A stretch of 64,000 nucleotides of DNA from contig NZ_FNAN01000026.1 of assembly GCF_900101885.1 (NCBI RefSeq), forward strand, positions 1 to 64,000. Direction: 5' to 3'. The stretch is from Dyadobacter soli. GTDB taxonomy: Bacteria > Bacteroidota > Bacteroidia > Cytophagales > Spirosomataceae. Under the pieces are notes generated by a model. It worked only from the letters and a program-made list of their open reading frames with translations. It did not search any database and was not told the DNA's origin. A program made the position numbers and the translations under genes. Numbering within the stretch: position 1 is the first letter of the stretch; each line of letters starts with the position of its first letter. Shown piece by piece: positions 26,382-34,329 of this stretch.

Positions 26382-26807
26382 GCAGGAAAGCGGCTGGTAC
26401 GCAGCCCGAAAATTTATGTGCGCGATAGTGGCATTACCCATGCTTTGATGGGCATTGAAAATTTCAATAACCTGCTGGCGCATCCTGTTGTCGGCGGGAG
26501 CTGGGAAGGGTTTGTAATCGAAAATATCATGAGTGTGGCACCAGCCCGCATGCAGCCCTATTTTTACCGGAGCGCAGGCGGTGCCGAAGCCGATCTCATT
26601 CTGGAATTTGCCGACGGTAAAAAGTGGGCGATAGAAATCAAGCGAAATTCAGCGCCCAGTTTGTCCAAAGGATTTTACATCGCCTGTGAAGATATTCAGC
26701 CGGATAAAAGGTTTGTCATTTATTCCGGAAAAGACACATTTCCCATGGGCGACGGCGTAATCGCCACTTCGCTCAATGCTGTTATGGAGGAAATAATGAA
26801 TTATTGA
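26382..26807 (+). pseudogene. DUF4143 / AAA-ATPase remnant (C-terminal third only)
   Basis: Only the C-terminal nuclease-like DUF4143 part of an AAA_14-type ATPase remains. Homology starts abruptly at AGKRLVRSPKIYVRDSGITH, with a stop at 26352 just upstream, and runs to the end of the family. Motifs: WEGFVIENIM, FYRSAGGAEADLILEFADGK and WAIEIKR, the PD-(D/E)XK-like acidic residues. The ATPase half (Walker A and B) is missing. It is related to, but clearly not a copy of, the intact gene at 30779-31939. It looks like debris left by insertion or deletion in the accessory patch. Confidence 0.8.
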
Positions 26808-26847
26808 AAACCAATCGTGGGCTTCTGCGTAGCAAGCCAGCTATATT

Positions 26848-27240
26848 TCACCAAATCACCTGTACATTGTTGTACAAAGTGAATTTCTTATCGATTGAAA
26901 TGATAGTTAGTGCCTCCGCAACTGCAGTTGCGATTAGCATTCTGTCGAATGGGTCGCGATGGTTGTCCCAAAGCGGCAGTTCATCATAAAGGTCGAGATG
27001 CTGTGGCTTTATGGTCAAAGTTTGAATGCCGATCTTCTGCGTTTCGTTGTAGTAGCGAGAGATAGGATGCAGCAATTCCAGTTTACCTGTCTTCTTTTTG
27101 ATGGCCATCTCAAAGAAAGACAAATAACTTGTGTAGCAAATGGCGCCAGGATCTTCGATGATGTTTCTGACTTTTTCAGAAAGTTTGTGATGTTGACCAA
27201 GACTCCAAAGTATTGTGTGTGTATCGAGTAGATATGCCAT
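26848..27240 (-). CDS. PIN-domain toxin (VapC-like)
   Basis: A 130-residue PIN nuclease: MAYLLDTHTILWSL with Asp6, FEMAIKKKTGKL with the second acidic position, and HRDPFDRMLIATA with the third acidic pair. This subgroup (PilT-like, DTHTLLW) acts as a type II toxin cleaving RNA. The ATG overlaps the stop of the antitoxin gene 27240-27452 by one base. The pair points leftward, opposite to the surrounding repair genes. Confidence 0.9.
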   Translation of the reverse strand: MAYLLDTHTILWSLGQHHKLSEKVRNIIEDPGAICYTSYLSFFEMAIKKKTGKLELLHPISRYYNETQKIGIQTLTIKPQHLDLYDELPLWDNHRDPFDRMLIATAVAEALTIISIDKKFTLYNNVQVIW

Positions 27241-27452
27241 TAAATATAGTCGGATAAATCGTCAAGGCTTTCATTGAAGTCTTCTGCCATCTTAATGGTT
27301 CCTGCCATACTACCTAATTTGCGTTTTTGGCCGACCTGTGTGCCGTCAGTACTCATAAAAGTCACCAGAACTTTGCTGTTTTTCGTCACAGGCGGCGATT
27401 CTTTGAGAGTTACTTTCCCATTTTCATAAATTCCTTCAATGGTGGTAAGCAT
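27240..27452 (-). CDS. Antitoxin of the PIN toxin (AF2212/DUF104-like)
   Basis: A 70-residue protein: MLTTIEGIYENGKVTLKESP, then KNSKVLVTFMS, matching the small beta-barrel AF2212/DUF104-like antitoxins, with an acidic C-terminal tail (AEDFNESLDDLSDYI) that likely wraps the toxin. Directly upstream of, and 1 bp overlapping, the PIN toxin gene. Family placement is by pattern and is moderately certain. Confidence 0.75.
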   Translation of the reverse strand: MLTTIEGIYENGKVTLKESPPVTKNSKVLVTFMSTDGTQVGQKRKLGSMAGTIKMAEDFNESLDDLSDYI

Positions 27453-27572
27453 AGCTTTAACTGGTTGATTCCTTTAAACAAATATAACAATTCAGGTCGA
27501 TTAATGACAGCAGCACGTTGGCGACAGACCCTATGGCATAGAAGTTGGATTGCTTTTGTATAACACTTTCAG

Positions 27573-30062
27573 TTGATTCAATTCAAAACGAAATTCCCCT
27601 TGACCAAATCCCGCGGACATAGCATTGTTGAGCAATGGTTTAAAGATAAAAAGTGGAAGTGGGCGGCCTTTCAGAAGGAGGCGGCTGCGGCTTATCTGGC
27701 GGGGAAAAGTGGGTTGGTGAATGCGCCGACGGGCAGCGGAAAGACCTATTCTTTGTGGTTGCCGATCCTGATCAGGCACATTAATTCGATTCCTAAAAAG
27801 CCGTTAAAGACTAAAAAGGGGTTACAAGTCCTTTGGATCACGCCGCTTCGGGCGCTTTCGAAAGACCTTTTCCGGAATATGGAAACGGCGGCACTTGAAA
27901 TGAACCTCACGTGGCGCGTGGGCATACGTACGGGCGATACGGGCACGCGCGAGCGCAACGAACAGAAACGCCAAATGCCCGACGCGCTCATTATCACGCC
28001 GGAGAGCCTGCACATGCTTTTTACGCAAAAGAATGCCTCCGAATTCTTCAAAAACCTCCATACGGTCGTGATCGACGAGTGGCATGAGCTGATGGGCAGC
28101 AAACGCGGTACCCAGACCGAACTGGCGCTGGCCCGCCTGCGCACCATCAACCCGGGTCTTCAGACTTGGGGCATCTCGGCCACCATCGGAAACCTGGAAG
28201 AAGCCAGGCAGGTACTCCTTGGCATGCAGTTCCCGCAGGAAAACGCCGTGACGGTCCGTGCGAATACCGAAAAGAAAATCCGGGTAGAAAGTATCATCCC
28301 CGAACGTGTCGAGACGTTGCCGTGGTCGGGGTACATGGGTATCAGGCTGGTGGATAAGGTCGTGGAAGTGGTGAACAAGAGCCGTACAACGCTGCTTTTT
28401 ACGAATACGCGATCAGGAACTGAGATATGGTACCGCACGATTATCGAGAAATACCCGGAGTTTGCCGGCATTATGGCTCTGCACCACGCGTCGCTCGATC
28501 GCGAGATCCGCGATTGGGTGGAAGAGGCATTGCATGACGAGCGCTTGAAACTGGTGATTTGCACGGCTAGCCTCGATTTGGGAGTAGATTTCCGGCCTGT
28601 GGATACGGTTATCCAGGTAGGAAGCCCGAAAAGCATCGCGCGGTTTGTGCAGCGGGCGGGCCGGAGTGGTCACCAGCCGGGCGTGGAAAGCAAGATTTAT
28701 TTTTGTCCAACCAATGCATTGGAACTGATCGAAGCGGTTTCGTTACGGGAAGGCGTGATCAAAAACATGATCGAGGATAGACCGCCGGTTGCTCACGCAT
28801 TCGATGTATTGGCTCAATGGATGATCACATTGGCGGTGGGCGAGGGCTTCGATGAGGCGCAGCTTTTCGAGGAAGTTCGGAATGCGTATGGCTACCAATA
28901 CCTGAACCGCCAAGAGTGGGAATGGCTTTTAGGATACATTACTACCGGCAGTTCGTCGCTCACGGTTTATGACGAATACAAGAAAGTGGAGCGCGTGAAT
29001 GGGCGTTACGTGGTGACGAGCCGGCGCATTGCGCATCGACATTTGCTCAGTATGGGCACGATCGTTTCGGAAGTTTCGCTAAAAGTGAAGCTGCAAAGCG
29101 GCAAATACCTGGGTGCGGTGGAAGAGTCATTCGTTACCTGGATGAAGGCCGGCGACGTTTTCTTCTTTGCGGGTATGAGTGTGGAATTTGTACGAATCCA
29201 TGAAATGACCGTGACGGTGAAAAAGGCCGATGGGAAGAAAGGCTACCTGGTGCGCTGGGCGGGGGGTAGGATGCCGCTTTCGTCCCAACTATCCGCATTC
29301 ATCCGTGAACGCCTCGCCGATGCGATCGAAAACCCGCATAAGGAAGTGGAACTGGCCAAAATGCAGCCGCTGCTCGAATTGCAGGCGAAGCGCTCGGTCA
29401 TTCCGAAAACCAACGAGCTGCTGATCGAGCAATGCGAAACCAGGGAGGGATATCATATCTTTATATTTCCGTTCGAGGGGCGGCTCGTGCATGAGGGAAT
29501 GTCGATTTTGCTGGCCTACCGCATTAGCCAGCTGCGGCCGATCACGTTTTCGGTGGCGATGAACGATTACGGTTTTGAGTTGTTAAGTGATCAGTATGTC
29601 GATGTCGGCGAAATCCTGGGCGAAACCGATCTTTTCTCAACCAAACAGCTCGTGGACGACATTTACCAGAGCGTAAATGCGACGGAAATGGCGAAGCGGA
29701 AGTTTCGGGAAATCGCAGCCATTGCCGGGCTGATGTTTCAGGGCTATCCGGGTAAATATGTCAAAACGAGGCAGTTACAAGCGTCTAGCTCGTTGCTTTT
29801 CAATGTGATGAGTAAATACGAGGACAATAACCTGCTGATCAAACAGGCATATCAGGAGGTTCTGACCTACCAGCTCGAAGAAGTCCGCATGCGTCAGGCG
29901 CTGGCGCGGATCGAACATCAGAAAATAGTCATACAACACACCGACAGGCCCACGCCATTTTCGTTCCCGATTATGGTCGACAGGCTTCGGGAACAATTAA
30001 CTTCGGAAAAACTGGACGACAGGATCCAGCGAATGATCAAACAGTACAGTAATGCAGATTGA
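27573..30062 (+). CDS. Ligase-associated Lhr-like DEXH helicase (non-ATG start)
   Basis: An ~829-residue superfamily 2 helicase: Walker A APTGSGKT (51-58), DEWH box (168-171), SATIGN, motif VI QRAGRSGHQPG, followed by the Lhr-core C-terminal domain. It unwinds or remodels DNA with the ligase, exonuclease and PdeM. There is no in-frame ATG near the start: the frame opens after a TAA at 27561, so the most upstream possible initiator is the TTG at 27573; a second TTG follows at residue 10. The PdeM gene overlaps its end by 11 bp. Confidence 0.9.
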   Translation: MIQFKTKFPLTKSRGHSIVEQWFKDKKWKWAAFQKEAAAAYLAGKSGLVNAPTGSGKTYSLWLPILIRHINSIPKKPLKTKKGLQVLWITPLRALSKDLFRNMETAALEMNLTWRVGIRTGDTGTRERNEQKRQMPDALIITPESLHMLFTQKNASEFFKNLHTVVIDEWHELMGSKRGTQTELALARLRTINPGLQTWGISATIGNLEEARQVLLGMQFPQENAVTVRANTEKKIRVESIIPERVETLPWSGYMGIRLVDKVVEVVNKSRTTLLFTNTRSGTEIWYRTIIEKYPEFAGIMALHHASLDREIRDWVEEALHDERLKLVICTASLDLGVDFRPVDTVIQVGSPKSIARFVQRAGRSGHQPGVESKIYFCPTNALELIEAVSLREGVIKNMIEDRPPVAHAFDVLAQWMITLAVGEGFDEAQLFEEVRNAYGYQYLNRQEWEWLLGYITTGSSSLTVYDEYKKVERVNGRYVVTSRRIAHRHLLSMGTIVSEVSLKVKLQSGKYLGAVEESFVTWMKAGDVFFFAGMSVEFVRIHEMTVTVKKADGKKGYLVRWAGGRMPLSSQLSAFIRERLADAIENPHKEVELAKMQPLLELQAKRSVIPKTNELLIEQCETREGYHIFIFPFEGRLVHEGMSILLAYRISQLRPITFSVAMNDYGFELLSDQYVDVGEILGETDLFSTKQLVDDIYQSVNATEMAKRKFREIAAIAGLMFQGYPGKYVKTRQLQASSSLLFNVMSKYEDNNLLIKQAYQEVLTYQLEEVRMRQALARIEHQKIVIQHTDRPTPFSFPIMVDRLREQLTSEKLDDRIQRMIKQYSNAD

Positions 30063-30693
30063 GATCAGAGGTAACCGCTTTATATTATTGACGCAGCGCG
30101 CGATTTTTTGGGAAGAAACGCAAACATTACTGATCGGGGACCTGCATTTAGGTAAAATCACGCATTTCAGGAAAGAAGGCATCGCCATCCCCAATAATGC
30201 CATCGCCAACAACTTCCAGCGGCTTAACGAGCTTGTGCAGCAAACCGGCGCCACCCGCATCATTTTCCTCGGCGACCTTTTCCACAATGAATACAATTCC
30301 GAATGGGAAACCTTCCGCGAATGGCGCGCCGAACACCACTACATCGAAATGATCATCGTCATGGGCAACCACGACATCCTGCCCGTAAGCCTCCTGCTTG
30401 AATGTGATCTGGAAGTGTATATTAATGATTATGAGGAAGATATATTCATTTTTACCCATCACCCGAAAATAGAGTTTGACACCTCCAAATTCGTTTTTGC
30501 AGGCCACGTGCATCCAGTTTTTACTTCCTACGGCCGCGGCCGCCAAAGCGTGCGGCTGCCATGCTTCGTCATCGATAAGCACCAGGCCATTCTACCAAGC
30601 TTCGGAGTATTCACGGGAGGTTATCAAATGGGGCTCGCTGATGATCGAAAGATTTATATAACTACTGAAACGCGGGTTTTTTCGGTCTGTTAA
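30052..30693 (+). CDS. pdeM: Ligase-associated metallophosphoesterase PdeM
   Basis: A 213-residue calcineurin-like phosphoesterase with the full metal-ligand set: GDLHLGK (29-35), GDLFH (74-78), GNHD (105-108), FTHHP and GHVHPVF. It is the fourth member of the ligase-associated DNA damage response set, presumably a nuclease. It overlaps the helicase gene by 11 bp, so the two are translationally coupled. A long palindrome at 30719-30763 probably terminates the transcript. Confidence 0.9.
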   Translation: MQIEIRGNRFILLTQRAIFWEETQTLLIGDLHLGKITHFRKEGIAIPNNAIANNFQRLNELVQQTGATRIIFLGDLFHNEYNSEWETFREWRAEHHYIEMIIVMGNHDILPVSLLLECDLEVYINDYEEDIFIFTHHPKIEFDTSKFVFAGHVHPVFTSYGRGRQSVRLPCFVIDKHQAILPSFGVFTGGYQMGLADDRKIYITTETRVFSVC

Positions 30694-30718
30694 CTGTTGA
30701 TTTTTAAGTTGTTATGAT

Positions 30719-30763
30719 AAAACCGGAAAAATATGGAATCAGATTCCATATTTTTCCGGTTTT
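30719..30763. terminator. Perfect 22-bp palindrome, probable bidirectional terminator
   Basis: Arms AAAACCGGAAAAATATGGAATC and complement, separated by a single A. The centre can open as a loop, leaving a strong stem with T-run. It lies 25 bp after pdeM and 15 bp before the ATG of the DUF4143 ATPase gene, so it may also act as an operator for that gene. Confidence 0.65.
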
Positions 30764-30778
30764 GCTTATTTTTGATGT

Positions 30779-31939
30779 ATGATCGAAAGAATAGCTGCGT
30801 CAAAAATCGAACAACTGGCCACCCAGTTCAAGTCTGTGGCTGTCACGGGGCCTCGTCAATCCGGTAAAACCACATTGTCAAGATCATTGTTTCCTGATAA
30901 GGCATATCTCTCACTTGAAAACCCGGACGTCCGGCGGTTTGCATTGGAGGACCCGCGTGGTTTTCTGTCAAGATATGAATCCGGGGCTATTTTCGATGAA
31001 GTGCAGAGGGCGCCTGAGCTGTTTTCATATTTGCAGGAAATCCTCGACGAATCTCCTTCGCCCGGCCGTTTCATTCTCACGGGTTCAAACAATTTTCTGT
31101 TACAGCAAAACATTTCTCAAACGCTGGCCGGCCGTGTCGCCATTGTCAATTTGCTTCCATTTAGTACGGAGGAGCTTTTTGGAAACATGACCGACGTACC
31201 CGATGAGAATCAACTCATATTCAAAGGGCTATACCCACCGATTTACGAGCCGGGAATCCCGCCGGAAGACTGGTTCCCAAACTATTTGCGGACTTACATC
31301 GACCGTGACGTCAGGCAAATCAAAAACATTACCGATCTAATTGTATTCGAGCGATTTATGCGACTGCTTGCGGGAAGAAGCGGCCAGGAATTGAACCTGA
31401 CTTCTCTCGCCGTCGACACCGGTGTGGACACGAAAACCGTGCAGTCGTGGATAGGAATTCTGGAAAGCAGTTTTATCATTTATCTGCTTCGTCCGCATTT
31501 TAAAAACTTCAACAAAACCCTCACGAAACGGCCCAAAGTGTATTTCTATGATACCGGGCTGGTTTGCTCCTTGCTGGGAATCTCGGCTATCGAACAACTG
31601 CCGCTCCACCCATTGCGCGGCGCGCTTTTCGAATCCCTCGTGGTAACCGAGCTCGTGAAGCAACGGACCAACGCCGGCAGGCCCGTCAATCTTTACTACT
31701 GGCGCGATAAAACCGGGCGGGAGGTTGACATCGTCATCGACAATGGCCTCACCTTAATCCCTGTCGAGATTAAAGCCGGAAAGACCGTTAACAATGAATT
31801 TTTCGGCAATATCACCTATTGGAAAAAGCTAAGCGGTGCGACGACCGGCTACATCGCCTACGCCGGAAATCAGATTGAAGAGCGTTCGAATGGGATTAGT
31901 GTAATGAATTGGTTTGAGTTGTTGAAACGGGGTGTTTAG
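30779..31939 (+). CDS. AAA-family ATPase with DUF4143 domain
   Basis: A 386-residue protein: Walker A GPRQSGKTT near residue 25-33, Walker B-like GAIFDEVQRAPELF, sensor LTGSNNFLL, then a winged-helix region (LNLTSLAVDTGVDTKTVQSW) and a C-terminal DUF4143 nuclease-like domain (ESLVVTELVKQ, YYWRDKTGREVDIVIDNG, PVEIKAGKT). These lone ATPases are frequent, highly variable genes whose role is unknown. A TATTTTTG box at 30767-30774 lies just before the ATG; transcription from it would give an almost leaderless message. Confidence 0.9.
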   Translation: MIERIAASKIEQLATQFKSVAVTGPRQSGKTTLSRSLFPDKAYLSLENPDVRRFALEDPRGFLSRYESGAIFDEVQRAPELFSYLQEILDESPSPGRFILTGSNNFLLQQNISQTLAGRVAIVNLLPFSTEELFGNMTDVPDENQLIFKGLYPPIYEPGIPPEDWFPNYLRTYIDRDVRQIKNITDLIVFERFMRLLAGRSGQELNLTSLAVDTGVDTKTVQSWIGILESSFIIYLLRPHFKNFNKTLTKRPKVYFYDTGLVCSLLGISAIEQLPLHPLRGALFESLVVTELVKQRTNAGRPVNLYYWRDKTGREVDIVIDNGLTLIPVEIKAGKTVNNEFFGNITYWKKLSGATTGYIAYAGNQIEERSNGISVMNWFELLKRGV

Positions 31940-31954
31940 ACTCGCGGCCTGCAT

Positions 31955-32116
31955 TAAGGAGGCTCCATACGGAGCCCCGTCGCAAGGCTGAACTACGGTA
32001 TGCTACAAACAGAAGATTCCTCCGGAATCAATCTTGCCGCGGAAGTTCCGGAGGAACATCCTGTTTCTAGTAATCTAGCGATGCAAAATATGTACGGCTC
32101 CGGATGGAGCCTCCTA
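31955..32116. repeat. Nested palindromic intergenic element
   Basis: Outer arms TAAGGAGGCTCCATACGGAG (from 31955) and GGCTCCGGATGGAGCCTCCT (from 32096) are near-complementary. An inner pair, ACAGAAGATTCCTCCGGAA (from 32010) and TTCCGGAGGAACATCCTGT (from 32045), matches at 16 of 19 positions. The element fills the gap between the ATPase gene and a convergent set of small genes. It resembles dispersed non-coding repeats seen between genes in Cytophagales, but copies elsewhere cannot be checked here. Confidence 0.6.
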
Positions 32117-32135
32117 ACGAGCGCATCCGTCAAAA

Positions 32136-32357
32136 TCACCGATAATGCTCTCCCAGCTGCGCAATCAAATTGATAACCCGATTCTGATTCACAATATGCA
32201 TCCGCATTTCCAGGCTCATATTCTCCATGTTTTCAGTACAGAGAAGGCTTTCTGTCATGAATGTCAGCGAATTGATGATTTCGCTGGGGCTGTCGGTTTG
32301 GAAGAATGCTTTGATAATTTCGTGTTCGTCTGATAAAGTGTTTTGAAGTGTGGTCAT
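32136..32357 (-). CDS. Small hypothetical protein
   Basis: A 73-residue product starting MTTLQNTLSDEHEIIKAFF; the start at 32357 is preferred to one ten codons upstream because the upstream part is poor. Mostly helical, with one Cys and a Met-rich stretch (CTENMENMSLEMRMH). Last of four leftward genes that begin with the Panacea antitoxin gene. Base composition is A/T-rich compared with the core genes. No family recognised. Confidence 0.45.
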   Translation of the reverse strand: MTTLQNTLSDEHEIIKAFFQTDSPSEIINSLTFMTESLLCTENMENMSLEMRMHIVNQNRVINLIAQLGEHYR

Positions 32358-32434
32358 AGCTGCTTGAAGTTGAATGTGAAAAATCAAAAAGAGCTTACGG
32401 AGAACTCCGTAAAAACTGGCAAATAAAAAAGCCT

Positions 32435-32644
32435 TTATGGCTTGTATCGGACTATGGTTTCGATTTCAAAGTGACCGTATTCCAGTAATATTTGTCGCAT
32501 TCGTTTTTCTGAAATCCCCTTTCCATAAATGTAATCCTGCATTGCCTGAACTGCTTTGCCGCGCTTTTGCTCAGGAGTTAAAGTGGGATATAAATTTTTG
32601 ACCCACCAGTCAAAGGCTTCTTCAATAGATTGGAACGTTGTCAT
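32435..32644 (-). CDS. Small hypothetical protein
   Basis: A 69-residue product: MTTFQSIEEAFDWWVKNLYP, TLTPEQKRGKAVQAMQDYIY, ending EIETIVRYKP. A convincing protein-like sequence with helical character and basic residues in the middle. It lies 45 bp after the frame-disrupted gene and 77 bp before the 73-residue gene, all on the same strand. No family recognised. Confidence 0.5.
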   Translation of the reverse strand: MTTFQSIEEAFDWWVKNLYPTLTPEQKRGKAVQAMQDYIYGKGISEKRMRQILLEYGHFEIETIVRYKP

Positions 32645-32689
32645 TTCATCAAAACTAATGATTTTATGGAAAACTCCGCAATTACTTTC

Positions 32690-33138
32690 TCAGGTTTTTT
32701 CTATCAGAAGTTCACGTACCTCGTCCTTGAACTCTTCATCGATACGTCGGCTTACTAGGAGGCCCTTTATGATTTTTTGAAATTCAAATTCCGTCACCAC
32801 TCCGCAAAATGGAATATCGCGTCTGGAGTTGAGGGACAGTAATTCTGCATCGGTATAAGAGATGTATAACCATTGCAATTCACGTAGGTATAAGCATGCA
32901 ATCCGTTTGCTGAGGTTTCGTGATCAATGCAAACGAGTGTATCGAGACTTTCGCGACTGCGCGTAATATGTTTCAGGTTTTTCTCAAACTGCGAGGTGCA
33001 GCAAACGGTTGTAAGGTACCCGCCATCGATTTTCTTTACGAAAACGTGGTAATGCGGAATGCCGTTGGCTATTTGAGGATCAGAAATGTATAGTATATTT
33101 CCTGAGACTAGTGCGTCCCGCAATTCTTTTGCCGTCAT
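32690..33138 (-). pseudogene. Frame-disrupted gene after Panacea antitoxin, candidate toxin
   Basis: Reading starts at 33138 (MTAKELRDALVSGNILYISD) and goes well to HAYTYVNCN near 32870. From there the good sequence continues in another frame as WLYISYTDAELLSLNSRRDI, then FCGVVTEFEFQKIIKG and DEVRELLIEKT to 32690. The offset equals one missing base (GAATTGC-AATGG). Restored, the product would be ~149 residues. The N-terminal half (IPHYHVFVKK, YLTTVCCTSQFEK, LDTLVCIDH) is beta-rich and loosely recalls MazF/PemK-like folds. It follows the Panacea-type antitoxin gene by 12 bp, the usual toxin position. Its role as a toxin is inference. Confidence 0.6.
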
Positions 33139-33150
33139 ATATTGCGGCAA

Positions 33151-33723
33151 TTATGCGTTTGCGGATTCAAAAAACAGTTCACGGGCTATTTCCAGGTCTT
33201 CCGAGCTGTTATTGAAAAGTCCCGTTTCATCAATGTAGTTTTCGAAAAAATCATTGATGTCCATTTTGTAACTGGAACCAGACTTTTCAATTTTCTCCTG
33301 AAACCGCTTCCATTCGGGGAAATAATGCGAATAATTGGCCAGCTCGAATTGATCGAGATTGTTATAATGCTTCAATATCTCGTCGGCTACTTCAAGGTCA
33401 GTTTCGGAAAAAACTTTTGGATTAACTTCCTGTGCGGATTTGACATTATGGCCGTCAAGCGTAAGAAATTGATCAAAATAAAGCTTTTCACTGGATTGAG
33501 CCGCTGTTTTGCCCTCAATCATATTCTTCGTATTGGAAGGGACCGCGCCCCATTCCATCGCATAATGCGTATCTCCCGTGACAGTCCGCACGTATTTTCG
33601 GAGGTGTAGCCTGTTAACCAGCCAGATCAGTTTGAGCGCCTTCATTTTATTGATGGCCCCCTGGTTGTAACTGGCAAAATAGTTGATTAACTGAACTGCT
33701 TTTTTGTGATTGTAGGCTTTCAT
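33151..33723 (-). CDS. Panacea-domain antitoxin (SocA/DUF4065-like)
   Basis: A 190-residue protein starting MKAYNHKKAVQLINYFASYN. The central block MKALKLIWLVNRLHLRKYVR followed by TVTGDTHYAMEWGAVPSNTK is diagnostic of the Panacea (DUF4065) domain, known as a promiscuous antitoxin module paired with many unrelated toxins. The C-terminal ~90 residues are variable and would fit the partner. The presumed partner gene starts 12 bp downstream but carries a frameshift. The start at 33723 is preferred to one 10 codons upstream. Confidence 0.85.
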   Translation of the reverse strand: MKAYNHKKAVQLINYFASYNQGAINKMKALKLIWLVNRLHLRKYVRTVTGDTHYAMEWGAVPSNTKNMIEGKTAAQSSEKLYFDQFLTLDGHNVKSAQEVNPKVFSETDLEVADEILKHYNNLDQFELANYSHYFPEWKRFQEKIEKSGSSYKMDINDFFENYIDETGLFNNSSEDLEIARELFFESANA

Positions 33724-33750
33724 GTTGATTTGTGTATAGTTTCTGCACGG

Positions 33751-33758
33751 CAAATATA
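33751..33758 (-). promoter_or_regulatory. Candidate -7 box (TATATTTG) for the Panacea operon
   Basis: On the minus strand TATATTTG matches TAnnTTTG exactly and lies 27 bp before the ATG at 33723. No clean TTTG was found at the -33 position. Confidence 0.4.
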
Positions 33759-33837
33759 ACTAATTTGGAGTGAAACCATTAGACTCCCACTCTGGCCCGG
33801 TTTTATAACTATTCCCTACAAACCGGACACAAAAGCC

Positions 33838-34329
33838 ATGGCTGAAATCATAGATATCAAAGTCAACGGGAAACAGCATCGTGTGGAGGCCGACGCGGAT
33901 ATGCCGTTGCTGTATTTACTTCGTAACAAGCTGGAAATGAATGGTCCCAAGTATGGATGCGGGATCGAGCAGTGCGGGAGTTGTATGGTGTTGCTGAACG
34001 GTAAGGCGATGCCTTCTTGTGTGATACCGGGTTCAGCCGCGGCAGAGTACGAGGTGGTTACGCTGGATGGGCTTGCGCGTGGCGGGAAGTTGAGTATTGT
34101 GCAGCAGGCATTTATCGATGAGCAGGCGGCCCAGTGTGGTTATTGTATGAATGGGATGATCATGTCGGCCACGGCGCTGCTTTCGGAAAATCCGAAGCCG
34201 TCGGATGCGGAAATACGTCAGGCACTCAATCGGGTGTTATGCAGGTGCGGCACACATACACGGATTATCAATGCGGTGAAGAAAGCGGCTGCACAGATGA
34301 ATGGAACTCAAAAAGAGGAGAAACCATGA
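33838..34329 (+). CDS. 2Fe-2S subunit of a molybdenum hydroxylase
   Basis: A 163-residue small subunit of the xanthine oxidase family with both iron-sulfur sites: plant-type cluster Cys41, 46, 49, 61 (GCGIEQCGSCMVLLNG) and the helical cluster Cys100, 103, 135, 137 (CGYCMNG, CRCGTH). It takes electrons from the molybdopterin subunit encoded next, with a 4-bp ATGA overlap. It is closest in style to isoquinoline 1-oxidoreductase / aldehyde dehydrogenase alpha subunits. No Tat signal of its own, so it probably rides out with its partner. Confidence 0.95.
   Translation: MAEIIDIKVNGKQHRVEADADMPLLYLLRNKLEMNGPKYGCGIEQCGSCMVLLNGKAMPSCVIPGSAAAEYEVVTLDGLARGGKLSIVQQAFIDEQAAQCGYCMNGMIMSATALLSENPKPSDAEIRQALNRVLCRCGTHTRIINAVKKAAAQMNGTQKEEKP

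Noticed and set aside
32850..32890. Programmed -1 frameshifting in the gene after the Panacea antitoxin
   Set aside because: The geometry would fit a -1 shift, but there is no slippery heptamer of the X-XXY-YYZ type and no obvious stem after it; a single-base deletion is simpler.
34134..34325. N-terminal extension of the molybdopterin subunit
   Set aside because: These codons are a shadow of the 2Fe-2S subunit gene; the ATG at 34326 directly precedes the Tat signal.
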